Position numbers and translations under genes: made by a program
Notes under the pieces: model-generated
The model's database searches: none
Told to the model about the DNA's origin: nothing
The model's input: the letters and a program-made list of their open reading frames with translations, nothing else
Shown: one piece after another, positions 53,839-63,370 of the stretch
Position numbering within the stretch: the stretch's first letter is position 1
Layout of the letters: every line of letters starts with the position of its first letter
NCBI RefSeq assembly: GCF_024730785.1
Contig: NZ_CP102830.1
Span: forward strand, 2,480,001 to 2,544,000
DNA length: 64,000 nucleotides
Direction of reading: 5' to 3'
Origin: Pseudomonas sp. LS44
Lineage (GTDB): Bacteria > Pseudomonadota > Gammaproteobacteria > Pseudomonadales > Pseudomonadaceae

Positions 53839-54606
53839 GTGTCTTCACTTCTAATTACCCTACTGATTGTAGGCGGCATCGTTATCTTGATCGCCATCGG
53901 TTATATCAACCACATTGTTGAACACAACAAACTCGAGAAAGCGCGACGCAGGGCTGACCTTTCGGACCGCGTGAGGCGCTGTAGCGAGATTTCTGAAGCG
54001 CTTCCCGGCCAGCTGATGTCGCCGCAGCTCAAGCTCCTACTGGCGCGCCTGCAACTGCATGGCAGCGAGCGATTGCTGCCGCTGGACAAACACAACAACG
54101 CCCTCAAGGTGCGCATCGCAGAGCTACGCGGCTTGATCGACAATGGCGAATCGATTGCGATCAGCAACCCACCACAAAAAGTCCTCAGCGAAGCCCAAGC
54201 CAAAGACATTCGCTATCTGCTGGAAAACCTTCACGGCCAGCTGAGCCGTGCGGTAAAAGAAGGCGTACTGCCCGAACAGCAAGGCAAATATTGGGCAAAC
54301 GAGATTCGTCAGATGCTGGTGAATACCAACATCGATCTATTCAACAACCTTGGCCAGCAAGCCCTGCTGCAGAACCAGCCCGGCCAGGCGCGCTTGGCTT
54401 TCGAACGCGGCGTGCAATATCTGCGCAAGCAGACTGACCCCACGCCTTACCAGGCAGCCTTGAAGCAATTGGAAATGCAGCTGGCCCGAGCCAACTCGAT
54501 GGTGCTGGATACCATCAAGCCGGCGGAAGAAGAATCATACGAGCTGAATGACGGCCTCAAGTCGCTAGACGAAGAGGACTGGAAGAAAAAGCAGATCTAC
54601 GACTGA
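53839..54606 (+). CDS. Membrane-anchored hypothetical protein (PA2820-like)
   Basis: A 255-residue protein with one N-terminal membrane helix (LLITLLIVGGIVILIAIGYI). A long, charged, mainly helical cytoplasmic region follows, including QARLAFERGVQYLRKQTDP, which resembles a TPR-like hairpin, and ending with an acidic tail. The start is GTG at 53839 with GAGG upstream. It precedes a GST gene by 32 bases and may share its transcript. Function unknown. Confidence 0.75.
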   Translation: MSSLLITLLIVGGIVILIAIGYINHIVEHNKLEKARRRADLSDRVRRCSEISEALPGQLMSPQLKLLLARLQLHGSERLLPLDKHNNALKVRIAELRGLIDNGESIAISNPPQKVLSEAQAKDIRYLLENLHGQLSRAVKEGVLPEQQGKYWANEIRQMLVNTNIDLFNNLGQQALLQNQPGQARLAFERGVQYLRKQTDPTPYQAALKQLEMQLARANSMVLDTIKPAEEESYELNDGLKSLDEEDWKKKQIYD

Positions 54607-54638
54607 CCCCAAAACACCAATATCAGGACAATTTTCAT

Positions 54639-55313
54639 ATGAGCCTTATTGTGTATGGCGCGCCATTGTCACCCTTTGTCCGTAAGTTACGGCTTTACCT
54701 CGCCGAAAAGGGCCTCGACTACCAACTCGAAGTGGTCATGCCTGGCGATCGCTCCGAGAGCTTCCGGGCAATCAGTCCGCTGGGGCGTATTCCTGCTTTT
54801 CGCGACGACTCGGTGGAGCTTGCCGACTCCAGCGTCATCTGCCAGTACCTGGAAGATAAGCATGCCGAGCGCCCGCCCTTGTACGGCCAAGGAGCGGAGC
54901 AGCGCTCCAAGGTGCGCTGGCTGGAAAAGTACGCCGACTATGAACTTGCACCTCTGACCACGTTTACCGTGTTCCGCAACCGCATCGTCAAGGCAACTCT
55001 CGGCCAGCAGTGCGACGAGTCCGCCGTGCAAAGCGCCTTGCATGACCGCCTGCCGCAGCACTTCGATTATCTGGAAAAGACCCTCGGCCAAGCCGAATAC
55101 TTTGTAGGCGGCAGCCTGAGCCTGGCCGACCTCGCCATTGCCTCGCAGTTGATCAACATGGAGCACGGTGGCGAGCACCTGGATGAACAGCGCTGGCCAA
55201 GCTTGAGTGCGTTTCTGGTCCGAATCAAAGCCCGCCCTTCGGTGCTGGCAGTGCTACCCGCCGAACAGGCCACGGTTGCCAAAATGCGCGAACGGGCAAA
55301 AGTCGAACAGTGA
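54639..55313 (+). CDS. Glutathione S-transferase family protein
   Basis: A 224-residue GST. The thioredoxin-like N-terminal domain (1-80) has IVYGAPLSPFVRKLRLYLAE and the glutathione-site segment VELADSSVICQYLEDKH. The all-helical C-terminal domain has GGSLSLADLAIASQLINMEH. It is likely to conjugate or reduce electrophiles with glutathione. It ends at a strong terminator. Confidence 0.9.
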   Translation: MSLIVYGAPLSPFVRKLRLYLAEKGLDYQLEVVMPGDRSESFRAISPLGRIPAFRDDSVELADSSVICQYLEDKHAERPPLYGQGAEQRSKVRWLEKYADYELAPLTTFTVFRNRIVKATLGQQCDESAVQSALHDRLPQHFDYLEKTLGQAEYFVGGSLSLADLAIASQLINMEHGGEHLDEQRWPSLSAFLVRIKARPSVLAVLPAEQATVAKMRERAKVEQ

Positions 55314-55316
55314 AAG

Positions 55317-55344
55317 AAAAAGCCCGGCAAATGCCGGGCTTTTT
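55317..55344 (+). terminator. Terminator after the GST gene
   Basis: Arms AAAAAGCCCGGCA and TGCCGGGCTTTT around AA, starting three bases after the stop codon. Confidence 0.88.
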
Positions 55345-55412
55345 CATACAGCGCATGCCAGTTGCAGAAATGTCATCTGCATTCGCTGCCGGCCTCGCGC
55401 TCGAAAATTTGC

Positions 55413-56306
55413 TTATCCGCGCACATCCAGCAAGCAAAGGCCAACCCAGTAACGCGCGAATTGGTAGGCGCAGCGGCCGTTACGATTGCCCCGCCCCGTC
55501 GCCCAGCGGATCGCCTCTTTTTCCAGCGCCTCATCCCAGTCCCAGGTCAGCTTGGCCGATGCAGCGAGCACCTCGATCCAATGCCGCACGACATCGAGGA
55601 AGTGTTCTTGAGTGAACGGATAAAACGACAGCCACAGCCCAAACCGGTCGGACAGCGCGATCTTGTCTTCCACTGCCTCGTTGGGATGGAGTTCGCCGTC
55701 AACCCTCTGCCAGTTTTCGTTATCGCTCTGCTTCTCCGGCACCAGATGGCGGCGGTTGGAAGTCGCATACAACAGGACATTATCAGGCGCCCGCTCCAGA
55801 GAGCCATCGAGAACGCTCTTCAGCACTCGGTAGTCGCCCTCGCCCGCTTCAAACGACAAGTCGTCGCAAAACAACACGAATCGCTGCGGCAACTTGGCCA
55901 GCTGCTCGACCACTCGCGGCAGATCAGCCAGATGGTCCCGCTCGATTTCGATCAGGCGCAATCCGGCGGCCGCATGCTCGGAGAGCAAAGCGCGCACCAG
56001 CGACGACTTGCCGGTCCCCCGCGCCCCCCAAAGCAAGGCATGGTTGGCCGGCAAGCCATCGACGAACTGCCGGGTATTGCGTGCTAGTTGATCGCGCTGC
56101 CTATCCACGCCAATCAAATCGTCGAGGCCGGTATCCAAGCTGACTTCCAGAGCCTGCAGATACCCACTGCGCCCTTCGCGATGCCAGCGCGATGCCAGGC
56201 TACGACTCCAATCGATGTCGACCCGCAGCGTCGGCAACAACGGCTCCAGACGAGCCAATACACTCTCGGCACGTTCGAGAAAAGCATTCAGACGGGAATC
56301 CACCAT
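55413..56306 (-). CDS. DUF815 AAA-type ATPase
   Basis: A 297-residue P-loop ATPase of the DUF815 family. Walker A is in LLWGARGTGKSSLVRALLSE (about 95-115), Walker B in RFVLFCDDLSFEAGE and a sensor-1-like segment in NVLLYATSNRRHLVPE. Members are conserved but of unknown role. The start at 56306 has AGGAG only three bases away; a GTG at 56303 is better spaced and almost equivalent. Confidence 0.83.
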   Translation of the reverse strand: MVDSRLNAFLERAESVLARLEPLLPTLRVDIDWSRSLASRWHREGRSGYLQALEVSLDTGLDDLIGVDRQRDQLARNTRQFVDGLPANHALLWGARGTGKSSLVRALLSEHAAAGLRLIEIERDHLADLPRVVEQLAKLPQRFVLFCDDLSFEAGEGDYRVLKSVLDGSLERAPDNVLLYATSNRRHLVPEKQSDNENWQRVDGELHPNEAVEDKIALSDRFGLWLSFYPFTQEHFLDVVRHWIEVLAASAKLTWDWDEALEKEAIRWATGRGNRNGRCAYQFARYWVGLCLLDVRG

Positions 56307-56415
56307 GTACTCCTGAGGGATAACTTCGGGTAAGCGCCGATTATGCCAGCGCACCACTGGCGGGCAATCGTTGATTACCTGCCGTTACGCACCAATCTCG
56401 GCGTACCGCTGACCG

Positions 56416-56892
56416 CTAAGGCATTAACGCGAGCCGGTCCAGCAAGCCGCCCACCGACGTGCGCAACTCACTTAGTTGCTGCGGATCGACCTGACTATCG
56501 CAGATCAGCCTGGCTTTGAGCGGCAGTACGCGGTCGCGCAACATCGAGCCGGCTTCCGTCAGCCCCAGGTGGACTTCACGCTCGTCCTCGATACCCCGCT
56601 GGCGCCGCACCAAGTCCAATTGCTGCAAGCGCTTGAGCAACGGTGTCAACGTCCCGGAATCCAGCGCCAAGCGCCGGCCCAGAGCTTTCACCGTAGGCTG
56701 CGCAGGCGGTACCTGCTGCCACTCCCACAGCACCAGCATCGCCAGGTACTGCGGGTAGGTCAGACCGAGATCGTCAAGCATCGGCTTGTAGGCGCGGATA
56801 ATTGCCCGCGAAGCCGCATACAACTTGAAGCACAGCTGCTCATCCAGCAGCAGCGAGCTCAGCTCAGCCGGCAGTGATGACTGCTCGCTCAT
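56416..56892 (-). CDS. ospR: MarR-family peroxide-sensing regulator OspR
   Basis: A 158-residue OhrR/MarR-type repressor. The redox-sensing Cys21 is in LLDEQLCFKLYAASRAI, and the winged helix has TVKALGRRLALDSGTLTPLL and RQRGIEDEREVHLGLT. In P. aeruginosa OspR represses gpx and senses peroxides. Its ATG overlaps the gpx stop by four bases. Two OhrR-like boxes upstream of gpx are its probable operators, giving autoregulation. Confidence 0.88.
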   Translation of the reverse strand: MSEQSSLPAELSSLLLDEQLCFKLYAASRAIIRAYKPMLDDLGLTYPQYLAMLVLWEWQQVPPAQPTVKALGRRLALDSGTLTPLLKRLQQLDLVRRQRGIEDEREVHLGLTEAGSMLRDRVLPLKARLICDSQVDPQQLSELRTSVGGLLDRLALMP

Positions 56893-57374
56893 CTCAGCAG
56901 TGCTTCGATCTCAGTAGTGAGATCTTCCGGTTTGGTGGTGGGCGCGAAACGCTTGATTTCCTTCCCGTCGGCGTCGAGGAGGAATTTGGTGAAGTTCCAC
57001 TTGATCCGCTTGCTGCCCAGCAGGCCCGGGGCGCGCTGCTTCAGCTTCACATACAGCGGATGGGTGGCGGTTCCGTTGACATCGATTTTCTTGAACAGCG
57101 GGAAGCTGACTCCGAAATTCAGCTCGCAGAATTCACTGATCGCCCCTTCATCGCCTGGCTCCTGACTACCGAACTGATTGCACGGGAAGCCCAGCACCAC
57201 CAGTCCTTTATCCTTGTACTGCTGCCAGAGGCTTTCCAGCCCCTTGTACTGAGGAGTAAAGCCGCACTTGCTGGCGGTATTGACCACCAAAAGCGCCTTG
57301 CCGCCGAAATCCGCTAGGGTCTTCTGCTCACCTTTAATGGTGGTGCACGGGATATCGAGAAGGGAGTCACTCAT
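56889..57374 (-). CDS. gpx: Glutathione peroxidase
   Basis: A 161-residue thiol peroxidase of the GPx family. The catalytic Cys37 is in NTASKCGFTPQYKGLE, followed by VLGFPCNQFGSQEPG with the Gln, and WNFTKFLLDADG with the Trp and Asn of the active site. It detoxifies hydrogen and organic peroxides in the cytoplasm. It is first in the gpx-ospR operon. Confidence 0.94.
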   Translation of the reverse strand: MSDSLLDIPCTTIKGEQKTLADFGGKALLVVNTASKCGFTPQYKGLESLWQQYKDKGLVVLGFPCNQFGSQEPGDEGAISEFCELNFGVSFPLFKKIDVNGTATHPLYVKLKQRAPGLLGSKRIKWNFTKFLLDADGKEIKRFAPTTKPEDLTTEIEALLR

Positions 57375-57416
57375 GCCTGTTCGCCTAATGAAGTTGGTTA
57401 GCTGACAAGATAGACA

Positions 57417-57445
57417 GCAATTAAATTGCGCACAATCTAATTACG
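57417..57445. promoter_or_regulatory. Two tandem OhrR/OspR-type operator boxes upstream of gpx
   Basis: GCAATTAAATTGC (57417-57429) is a perfect 6-bp dyad that matches the core of the OhrR box TACAATTnAATTGTA. Next to it CACAATCTAATTACG (57431-57445) is a weaker match. They lie 43-71 bp upstream of the gpx start. Confidence 0.65.
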
Positions 57446-57515
57446 GAAAACTTCCTCGCTCTACCCCGGACTTCTATGACAGGCAGCGCAAGCTAGCCTG
57501 CGCCCACACCGACGA

Positions 57516-57911
57516 CTAAGAACGCGGTTCCAGCTTCAACGACGCTGAGTTTATGCAATAACGCAGCCCCGTCGGGGCCGGCCCATCGGGAAACACATGG
57601 CCCAGATGCGCATCGCACTTGGCACAAGTGATTTCGATCCGCTGCATGCCGTGACTCGAATCGTTCTTACTGGCGATTACCTCAGCGGAAACCGGCTGGA
57701 AATAGCTTGGCCAGCCGCTGCCAGAGTCGTACTTGGCATCTGAATCGAACAGCGCCGTGCCGCAGCAGGCGCAGCGATAGACGCCGGGAGTTTTGGTGTC
57801 GTAGTACGCACCGGTAAAGGCGCGCTCCGTGCCACCCAACCGGCAGACCTGGAACTGCGTGTCGGAGAGCTCTTCGCGCCACGCTTCCAAGGGTTTATCG
57901 AGCTTGTCCAT
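57516..57911 (-). CDS. msrB: Peptide-methionine (R)-S-oxide reductase MsrB
   Basis: A 131-residue repair enzyme that reduces methionine-R-sulfoxide. Two CxxC zinc pairs ([10 protein letters not shown] and [14 protein letters not shown]) and the catalytic Cys in [10 protein letters not shown] are present, with [11 protein letters not shown]. It lies upstream of, and on the same strand as, gpx-ospR, with a 141-bp gap, in a group of oxidative-stress genes. Confidence 0.95.
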   Translation of the reverse strand: MDKLDKPLEAWREELSDTQFQVCRLGGTERAFTGAYYDTKTPGVYRCACCGTALFDSDAKYDSGSGWPSYFQPVSAEVIASKNDSSHGMQRIEITCAKCDAHLGHVFPDGPAPTGLRYCINSASLKLEPRS

Positions 57912-58089
57912 AGGCTACCTCAAGTTCAAAAAGCCGAGCGATCTCTCTTTTCCAAGAATCGGGCCACACGTATGATTGCGGCACTTTTCGACCCCAGTCT
58001 GTCACCCAGGTTGCAGGCTGCCAAGCGGCTCTCGGCGGACTCTTTTCCAGCCTTTTTCTGCGGCGTTCGCTCATTTCAGGACTTCATAT

Positions 58090-59301
58090 ATGCAGGTCAG
58101 CAAATCCAACAAGCTCGCCAACGTCTGCTATGACATCCGCGGCCCAGTACTCAAGCACGCCAAACGTTTGGAAGAAGAAGGCCATCGCATTCTCAAGCTG
58201 AACATCGGCAATCCAGCGCCGTTTGGCTTCGAAGCGCCGGATGAAATCCTTCAGGACGTGATCCGCAATCTGCCTACCGCCCAGGGCTACAGCGACTCCA
58301 AAGGCCTGTTTAGCGCACGCAAAGCGGTGATGCAGTACTACCAGCAGAAGCAGGTCGAAGGCGTTGGCATCGAGGACATCTATCTCGGCAACGGAGTATC
58401 CGAGCTGATCGTGATGGCCATGCAGGCACTGCTCAACAATGGCGACGAAGTGCTGATCCCGGCTCCTGATTACCCGCTGTGGACCGCATCCGTGGCCTTG
58501 GCCGGCGGCAAACCGGTGCATTACATGTGCGACGAGCAGGCCCACTGGTGGCCGGACCTCGAAGACATCAAGGCCAAGATCACCCCGAACACCAAGGCCA
58601 TGGTGATTATCAACCCCAACAACCCGACCGGCGCCGTCTATTCCAAAGAAGTCCTCGAAGGCATGGTCGAACTGGCCCGGCAGCACAATCTGGTGCTGTT
58701 CTCCGACGAGATCTACGACAAGATCCTCTACGACGAAGCCGTGCACATCTCCACCGCCTCGCTGGCGCCGGACGTGCTTTGCCTGACCTTCAATGGCTTG
58801 TCCAAATCCTACCGAGTGGCAGGCTTTCGCTCTGGCTGGGTGGCGATTTCCGGGCCGAAACACCGCGCGCAGAGCTACATCGAAGGCATCGACATCCTCG
58901 CCAACATGCGCCTGTGCGCCAACGTGCCGAGTCAGCATGCGATCCAGACCGCGCTGGGTGGCTACCAGAGCATCAACGATCTGGTATTGCCCAACGGTCG
59001 CCTGCTGGAGCAGCGCAACCGCACCTGGGAATTGCTCAACGACATCCCGGGCGTCAGCTGCGTCAAGCCGATGGGCGCGCTGTACGCCTTTCCGAAGATC
59101 GACCCGAAGGTCTGCCCCATCCACAACGACGAAAAATTCGTTCTCGATCTGTTGCTGTCCGAGAAACTGCTGATCGTCCAGGGCACCGCCTTCAACTGGC
59201 CGTGGCCGGATCACTTCCGCGTGGTCACCCTGCCGCGCGTGGATGAGCTGGAACAAGCCATCGGGCGCATCGGCAACTTCCTCAAGTCGTACAGCCAGTA
59301 A
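58090..59301 (+). CDS. alaA: Alanine-forming aminotransferase AlaA
   Basis: A 403-residue class I PLP aminotransferase making alanine from pyruvate and glutamate. It has MQVSKSNKLANVCYDIRGPV at the start, NIGNPAPFGFEAP, PAPDYPLWTASV, NPNNPTGAVYS and the PLP Lys in NGLSKSYRVAGFRSGW. The ATG at 58090 gives the family's normal N-terminus; the longer frame from 57976 is not family-like. AGGA lies just upstream. Confidence 0.94.
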   Translation: MQVSKSNKLANVCYDIRGPVLKHAKRLEEEGHRILKLNIGNPAPFGFEAPDEILQDVIRNLPTAQGYSDSKGLFSARKAVMQYYQQKQVEGVGIEDIYLGNGVSELIVMAMQALLNNGDEVLIPAPDYPLWTASVALAGGKPVHYMCDEQAHWWPDLEDIKAKITPNTKAMVIINPNNPTGAVYSKEVLEGMVELARQHNLVLFSDEIYDKILYDEAVHISTASLAPDVLCLTFNGLSKSYRVAGFRSGWVAISGPKHRAQSYIEGIDILANMRLCANVPSQHAIQTALGGYQSINDLVLPNGRLLEQRNRTWELLNDIPGVSCVKPMGALYAFPKIDPKVCPIHNDEKFVLDLLLSEKLLIVQGTAFNWPWPDHFRVVTLPRVDELEQAIGRIGNFLKSYSQ

Positions 59302-59318
59302 CCCCCGGCGGCGCCCGA

Positions 59319-59765
59319 ATGGACCTGCAGATCGACGACTTCTACAAGGATTGTGCGGCAGGCCTGCTGATGCTTTACCAGGCCTTCCCGCGCAAAGTCG
59401 GGTTGTACGTAGAAGACTTGATTGGTCGCGAAGAGCCGGATGAGTTCGGCCTACCCAGCAAGCGTCACCAGAGCTGCCTCGGCGCCCTGCTCTGGCTGGC
59501 GGATGAAGGTTACCTGCGCTACGAATCGACCATTCATTACGACGCACTCGATCAGGCAGTGCTCAGCGAGAAAGGCTTTTTGCGCCTGTCACGCGCTGTC
59601 CCACATGCACTGCAGACGGACGAGACGCTGCCACCAAGCGTACGCCGCGTACACGCCACCCTCGCCCATCAATTACGCGAAGCACTGGCCAGTCGCCACA
59701 GCGAGCGCACCGCACGACTGACTCGGCTGTTGTTCGAAGCCACTCCCGCAGGCCAAGCGACATAG
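59319..59765 (+). CDS. Conserved hypothetical protein (PA2829-like)
   Basis: A 148-residue soluble protein starting MDLQIDDFYKDCAAGLLMLY, with LGALLWLADEGYLRYES, which looks like a winged-helix-type segment. No named family is recognised. It begins 17 bases after alaA and is probably cotranscribed with it. Confidence 0.7.
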   Translation: MDLQIDDFYKDCAAGLLMLYQAFPRKVGLYVEDLIGREEPDEFGLPSKRHQSCLGALLWLADEGYLRYESTIHYDALDQAVLSEKGFLRLSRAVPHALQTDETLPPSVRRVHATLAHQLREALASRHSERTARLTRLLFEATPAGQAT

Positions 59766-59859
59766 TTTGAAATAGTCGCCAGGTTGAATAGGCCTGTAGC
59801 CCGCCCTTATATAGCCCGCATACTGAGTACATCTGTCTCGTAAGGAGAAGCTTTAAACC

Positions 59860-60732
59860 ATGATGCGCATTCTGTTGTTCCTGGCCACCAACTTGGCGGT
59901 ACTACTCATCGCCAGTATCACCCTCAAGCTGCTTGGGGTAGACCGCTTCACCGGCCAGAACTACGGCAACCTGCTGGTTTTCTGCGCCGTGTTCGGCTTT
60001 GCCGGCTCGCTGGTGTCGCTGTTCATCTCCAAGTGGATGGCGAAGATGAGCACTGGCACCCAGATCATCACCCAGCCGCGTACCCGCCACGAACAGTGGC
60101 TGCTGCAAACCGTTGAAGAGCTGTCGCGCGAAGCCGGGATCAAGATGCCCGAAGTCGGTATCTTCCCCGCTTACGAATCCAACGCCTTCGCCACCGGCTG
60201 GAACAAGAACGACGCGCTGGTTGCAGTCAGCCAGGGCCTGCTCGAGCGCTTTTCGCCAGATGAAGTGAAGGCCGTGCTGGCCCATGAAATCGGCCACGTC
60301 GCCAACGGCGACATGGTCACCCTGGCGCTGATTCAAGGCGTCGTGAACACCTTCGTGATGTTCTTCGCGCGGATCTTCGGCAACTTCGTCGACAAAGTCA
60401 TTCTGAAGAACGAAGAAGGCAACGGCATCGGTTTCTACGTCGCGACCTTCATCGCCGAAATGGTTCTGGGCATCCTCGCCAGCACCATCGTCATGTGGTT
60501 CTCGCGCAAACGCGAATTCCGCGCCGACGAAGCCGGCGCCCGCTTGGCCGGCACCAACGCAATGATCAGCGCCCTGCAGCGCTTGCGCTCCGAACAAGGC
60601 GTACCGGTGCACATGCCGGAAACCATGAGCGCTTTCGGCATCAACGGCGGCATCAAGACCGGACTGAAAAGCCTGTTTATGAGCCACCCGCCGCTTGAAG
60701 TGCGCATCGAAGCACTGCAACGCCGCGGTTGA
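59860..60732 (+). CDS. htpX: Membrane protease HtpX
   Basis: A 290-residue inner-membrane zinc metalloprotease of membrane-protein quality control. Two N-terminal helices ([18 protein letters not shown] and [20 protein letters not shown]) precede the active site [14 protein letters not shown], and two more membrane segments follow before the third zinc ligand region [18 protein letters not shown] precedes the paired ATG codons at 59860 and 59863. It ends at a strong terminator. Confidence 0.95.
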   Translation: MMRILLFLATNLAVLLIASITLKLLGVDRFTGQNYGNLLVFCAVFGFAGSLVSLFISKWMAKMSTGTQIITQPRTRHEQWLLQTVEELSREAGIKMPEVGIFPAYESNAFATGWNKNDALVAVSQGLLERFSPDEVKAVLAHEIGHVANGDMVTLALIQGVVNTFVMFFARIFGNFVDKVILKNEEGNGIGFYVATFIAEMVLGILASTIVMWFSRKREFRADEAGARLAGTNAMISALQRLRSEQGVPVHMPETMSAFGINGGIKTGLKSLFMSHPPLEVRIEALQRRG

Positions 60733-60738
60733 GCGATT

Positions 60739-60780
60739 GCCAATAAAAACGGGCGGCTTCGGCCGCCCGTTTTTATTGGC
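60739..60780. terminator. Terminator after htpX with 19-bp stem
   Basis: Perfect 19-bp arms (60739-60757 and 60762-60780) close on a TTCG tetraloop flanked by C and G, with A- and T-runs inside the stem. Confidence 0.9.
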
Positions 60781-60880
60781 TGAAAAGAACTACTAATTCG
60801 ATCAAATCGCTCGAAAATTTATACTGGTAGTCGATATGTCTCCGCCGGATGATGGCACCCGTCACCGGAGGAAACCCCTG

Positions 60881-61648
60881 ATGCTACCCAGCCTGTTTAT
60901 CTCGCACGGTTCACCGATGCTGGCCCTGCAACCGGGCGCCAGCGGACCCGCACTGGCTCGCCTGGCCGCCGAATTGCCAAAACCGCGCGCCATCCTGGTG
61001 GTATCCGCGCACTGGGAAAGCGACGATTTGCGACTCAGCAGCGCCGCCCAGCCAATCACCTGGCACGACTTTGGCGGCTTCCCTGCGGAACTCTATCGCC
61101 TCGATTACCCAGCCCCTGGCTCGCCGCAACTGGCCGAGCAGATTGCTGACTTGCTAGAAGAACACGGCCTCAGCGTCCGCCTTGATGACCAAAGACCGTT
61201 CGATCACGGCACCTGGGTGCCCCTGTCGCTGATGTATCCGGCGGCCGACATCCCGGTAGTGCAACTCTCGCTGCCCAGCCAGCGCGGCCCAGCATTCCAG
61301 ACTCGCGTTGGCCGCACCCTCGCCAGCCTGCGTGCGCAAGGCGTGCTGCTGATCGGCTCCGGCAGCATCACTCATAACCTCGGCGAACTCGACTGGCATG
61401 CGGGCCCGGAAGTCATCACACCCTGGGCTAAGGCCTTTCGCGACTGGATGGTGGAGCAGCTCGCCGGCAGCGACGAAGCCGCCCTGCATGACTACCGTCG
61501 CCAGGCACCTCACGCTGCGCGCAATCACCCCAGCGAAGAACACCTGCTGCCGCTGTATTTCGCCCGGGGCGCCGGCCAGCGCTTCAGTCTGGTACACGAA
61601 GGCTTCACCCTCGGCGCGCTGGGGATGGATATCTACCGCTTCGACTGA
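60881..61648 (+). CDS. LigB-family dioxygenase, YgiD/4,5-DOPA-dioxygenase-like
   Basis: A 255-residue extradiol ring-cleavage dioxygenase homologue. Metal-ligand histidines are in LFISHGSPM, VSAHWES and GSITHNLGEL, with FDHGTWVPLSLMYP holding another conserved His. Small homologues such as YgiD act on DOPA-like catechols with Zn or Fe; the natural substrate here is unknown. GGAGGAAACCCCTG precedes the ATG. It ends at a terminator shared with deaD. Confidence 0.87.
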   Translation: MLPSLFISHGSPMLALQPGASGPALARLAAELPKPRAILVVSAHWESDDLRLSSAAQPITWHDFGGFPAELYRLDYPAPGSPQLAEQIADLLEEHGLSVRLDDQRPFDHGTWVPLSLMYPAADIPVVQLSLPSQRGPAFQTRVGRTLASLRAQGVLLIGSGSITHNLGELDWHAGPEVITPWAKAFRDWMVEQLAGSDEAALHDYRRQAPHAARNHPSEEHLLPLYFARGAGQRFSLVHEGFTLGALGMDIYRFD

Positions 61649-61660
61649 GGCACCCAAACA

Positions 61661-61689
61661 AAAAAGCCCCGCACTAGGCGGGGCTTTTT
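61661..61689. terminator. Bidirectional terminator between the dioxygenase gene and deaD
   Basis: Arms AAAAAGCCCCGC and GCGGGGCTTTTT between convergent genes. Confidence 0.9.
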
Positions 61690-61711
61690 ATTTACGCGGC
61701 AACGGCGAGGA

Positions 61712-63370
61712 TTAATCTTCGCGATAACGGCGCAGCTTCAGTTGCTTACCACCGACGCGAGTGTCCTTGAGCTTGCCGAGCAGGCGCTCCAACCCCTCTT
61801 CCGGCAGCTCGACCAAGCTGAAGGATTCGCGCACTTGAATGCGACCGATCTCTTCGCGAGTCAGGCCACCTTCATTGAGGATGGCGCCAAGCAGGTTGCG
61901 TGCAGCAATCCCGTCACGAGTTCCCAGCGCGGTACGGCAGCGGGCGCGGCCTTCGGCCAATGGCACCGGAGCACGACGCTCACGGACTTCGCCAGAACGC
62001 TCGGTGCGCGGCGCACGCGGGGCGCTGCTCGGAACTAGCGGCTGCTCGCGCTCGACCTGGGCCAAGGTCAGCGACTGACCATTGGTTGCCTTGAGCAGCA
62101 GTGCAGCGGCCAGGGCGCGCGGGCTGCAGCCGATATCGGCGGTCAGGCGATCAAGCAGCTCGCCATGGCTGGCCTCGGCGTCAGCCACCAGCGGTTGCAG
62201 GCTGGTGGTGAGTTTCTTGATGCGCGCATCCAGCACTTGCTGGGCGTTGGGCAGACGAACTTCGTCGACCTTCTGGCCAGTTACGCGCTCGATCACTTGC
62301 AGCATGCGGCGCTCGCGCGGGGTTACCAGCAGCAGCGCACGACCGGTACGACCGGCACGGCCGGTACGGCCGATACGGTGGACGTAGGATTCCGGGTCAT
62401 ACGGCATGTCGACGTTGAAGACGTGGGTGATGCGCGGTACGTCGAGACCACGGGCGGCTACGTCAGTAGCAACCACGATGTCCAGGCGACCATCTTTGAG
62501 CGAGTCGATGACGCGCTCACGCTGGTTCTGAGCGATGTCGCCGTTCAGCGCAGCGGCTTTGTAGCCCGCAGCTTCCAGGGCGGAGGCCAGATCCAGAGTG
62601 GCTTGTTTGGTACGTACGAAGGCGATCAGCGCATCGAACTCTTCGACTTCCAGCAAACGCAGGACCGCCGAGTGCTTCTGGTCGGCGTGTACCAGCAGGT
62701 GCGCCTGCTCAATGGCGGTCACGGTCTGGGTCTTGGTTTCAATCTTGACGTGCTTCGGATTGCGCAGGTGCTTTTCAGCGATGGCGCGAATCGAATGCGG
62801 CAAGGTGGCCGAGAACAGCACGGTCTGACGGGTTTCCGGCATGGCGGCGAAGATGACTTCAAGGTCATCCATGAAGCCGAGTTTGAGCATTTCGTCGGCT
62901 TCGTCGAGCACCAGATGCTGAATGGTGGACAACACTTTCTCGTCACGACGCAGGTGGTCAACCAGACGGCCTGGGGTCGCCACGACAATCTGCGCGCCAT
63001 TGCGAATGGCTTTCAGCTGCGGGCCCATCGGCGCGCCGCCGTAAACGGCGATGACGTTCACGCCAGGCATTTGCTTGGCGTAGGTTTCAAACGCGGTGGC
63101 AACCTGCAGAGCCAGCTCGCGGGTCGGTGCCAGGATCAGGGCCTGCGGCTCGCGCTTGGCCGGGTCGATACGGCTGAGAATCGGCAGCGCGAAGGCGGCG
63201 GTCTTGCCGGTACCGGTCTGCGCCTGGCCGATCATGTCGTGGCCGGCGAGGATCACTGGGATCGACTGCAACTGAATCGCCGATGGCTCTTCGTAGCCAG
63301 TTGCAATAACAGCAGCAAGAATATTGGGATGAAGTTCGAGCGCGGCGAATCCGCCGGATACTTGGGTCAT
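61712..63370 (-). CDS. deaD: DEAD-box ATP-dependent RNA helicase DeaD
   Basis: A 552-residue RNA helicase for ribosome assembly and cold adaptation. Motifs in order are the Q motif EEPSAIQLQSIPVIL, AQTGTGKT, APTREL, DEAD, SAT, VATDVAARGLDVPRI and HRIGRTGR. The C-terminal ~75 residues form the DbpA/DeaD RNA-binding fold (GTRDGIAARNLLGAILNEGG). The basic linker before it (about 450-485) is shorter than in E. coli DeaD. The start at 63370 is followed by TQVSGGFAAL, as in the family. A ~390-bp non-coding region precedes it. Confidence 0.94.
   Translation of the reverse strand: MTQVSGGFAALELHPNILAAVIATGYEEPSAIQLQSIPVILAGHDMIGQAQTGTGKTAAFALPILSRIDPAKREPQALILAPTRELALQVATAFETYAKQMPGVNVIAVYGGAPMGPQLKAIRNGAQIVVATPGRLVDHLRRDEKVLSTIQHLVLDEADEMLKLGFMDDLEVIFAAMPETRQTVLFSATLPHSIRAIAEKHLRNPKHVKIETKTQTVTAIEQAHLLVHADQKHSAVLRLLEVEEFDALIAFVRTKQATLDLASALEAAGYKAAALNGDIAQNQRERVIDSLKDGRLDIVVATDVAARGLDVPRITHVFNVDMPYDPESYVHRIGRTGRAGRTGRALLLVTPRERRMLQVIERVTGQKVDEVRLPNAQQVLDARIKKLTTSLQPLVADAEASHGELLDRLTADIGCSPRALAAALLLKATNGQSLTLAQVEREQPLVPSSAPRAPRTERSGEVRERRAPVPLAEGRARCRTALGTRDGIAARNLLGAILNEGGLTREEIGRIQVRESFSLVELPEEGLERLLGKLKDTRVGGKQLKLRRYRED

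Noticed and set aside
57486-57503. Short imperfect hairpin downstream of msrB as a terminator
   Set aside because: The 8-bp stem has a mismatch and no T-run follows on the minus strand.
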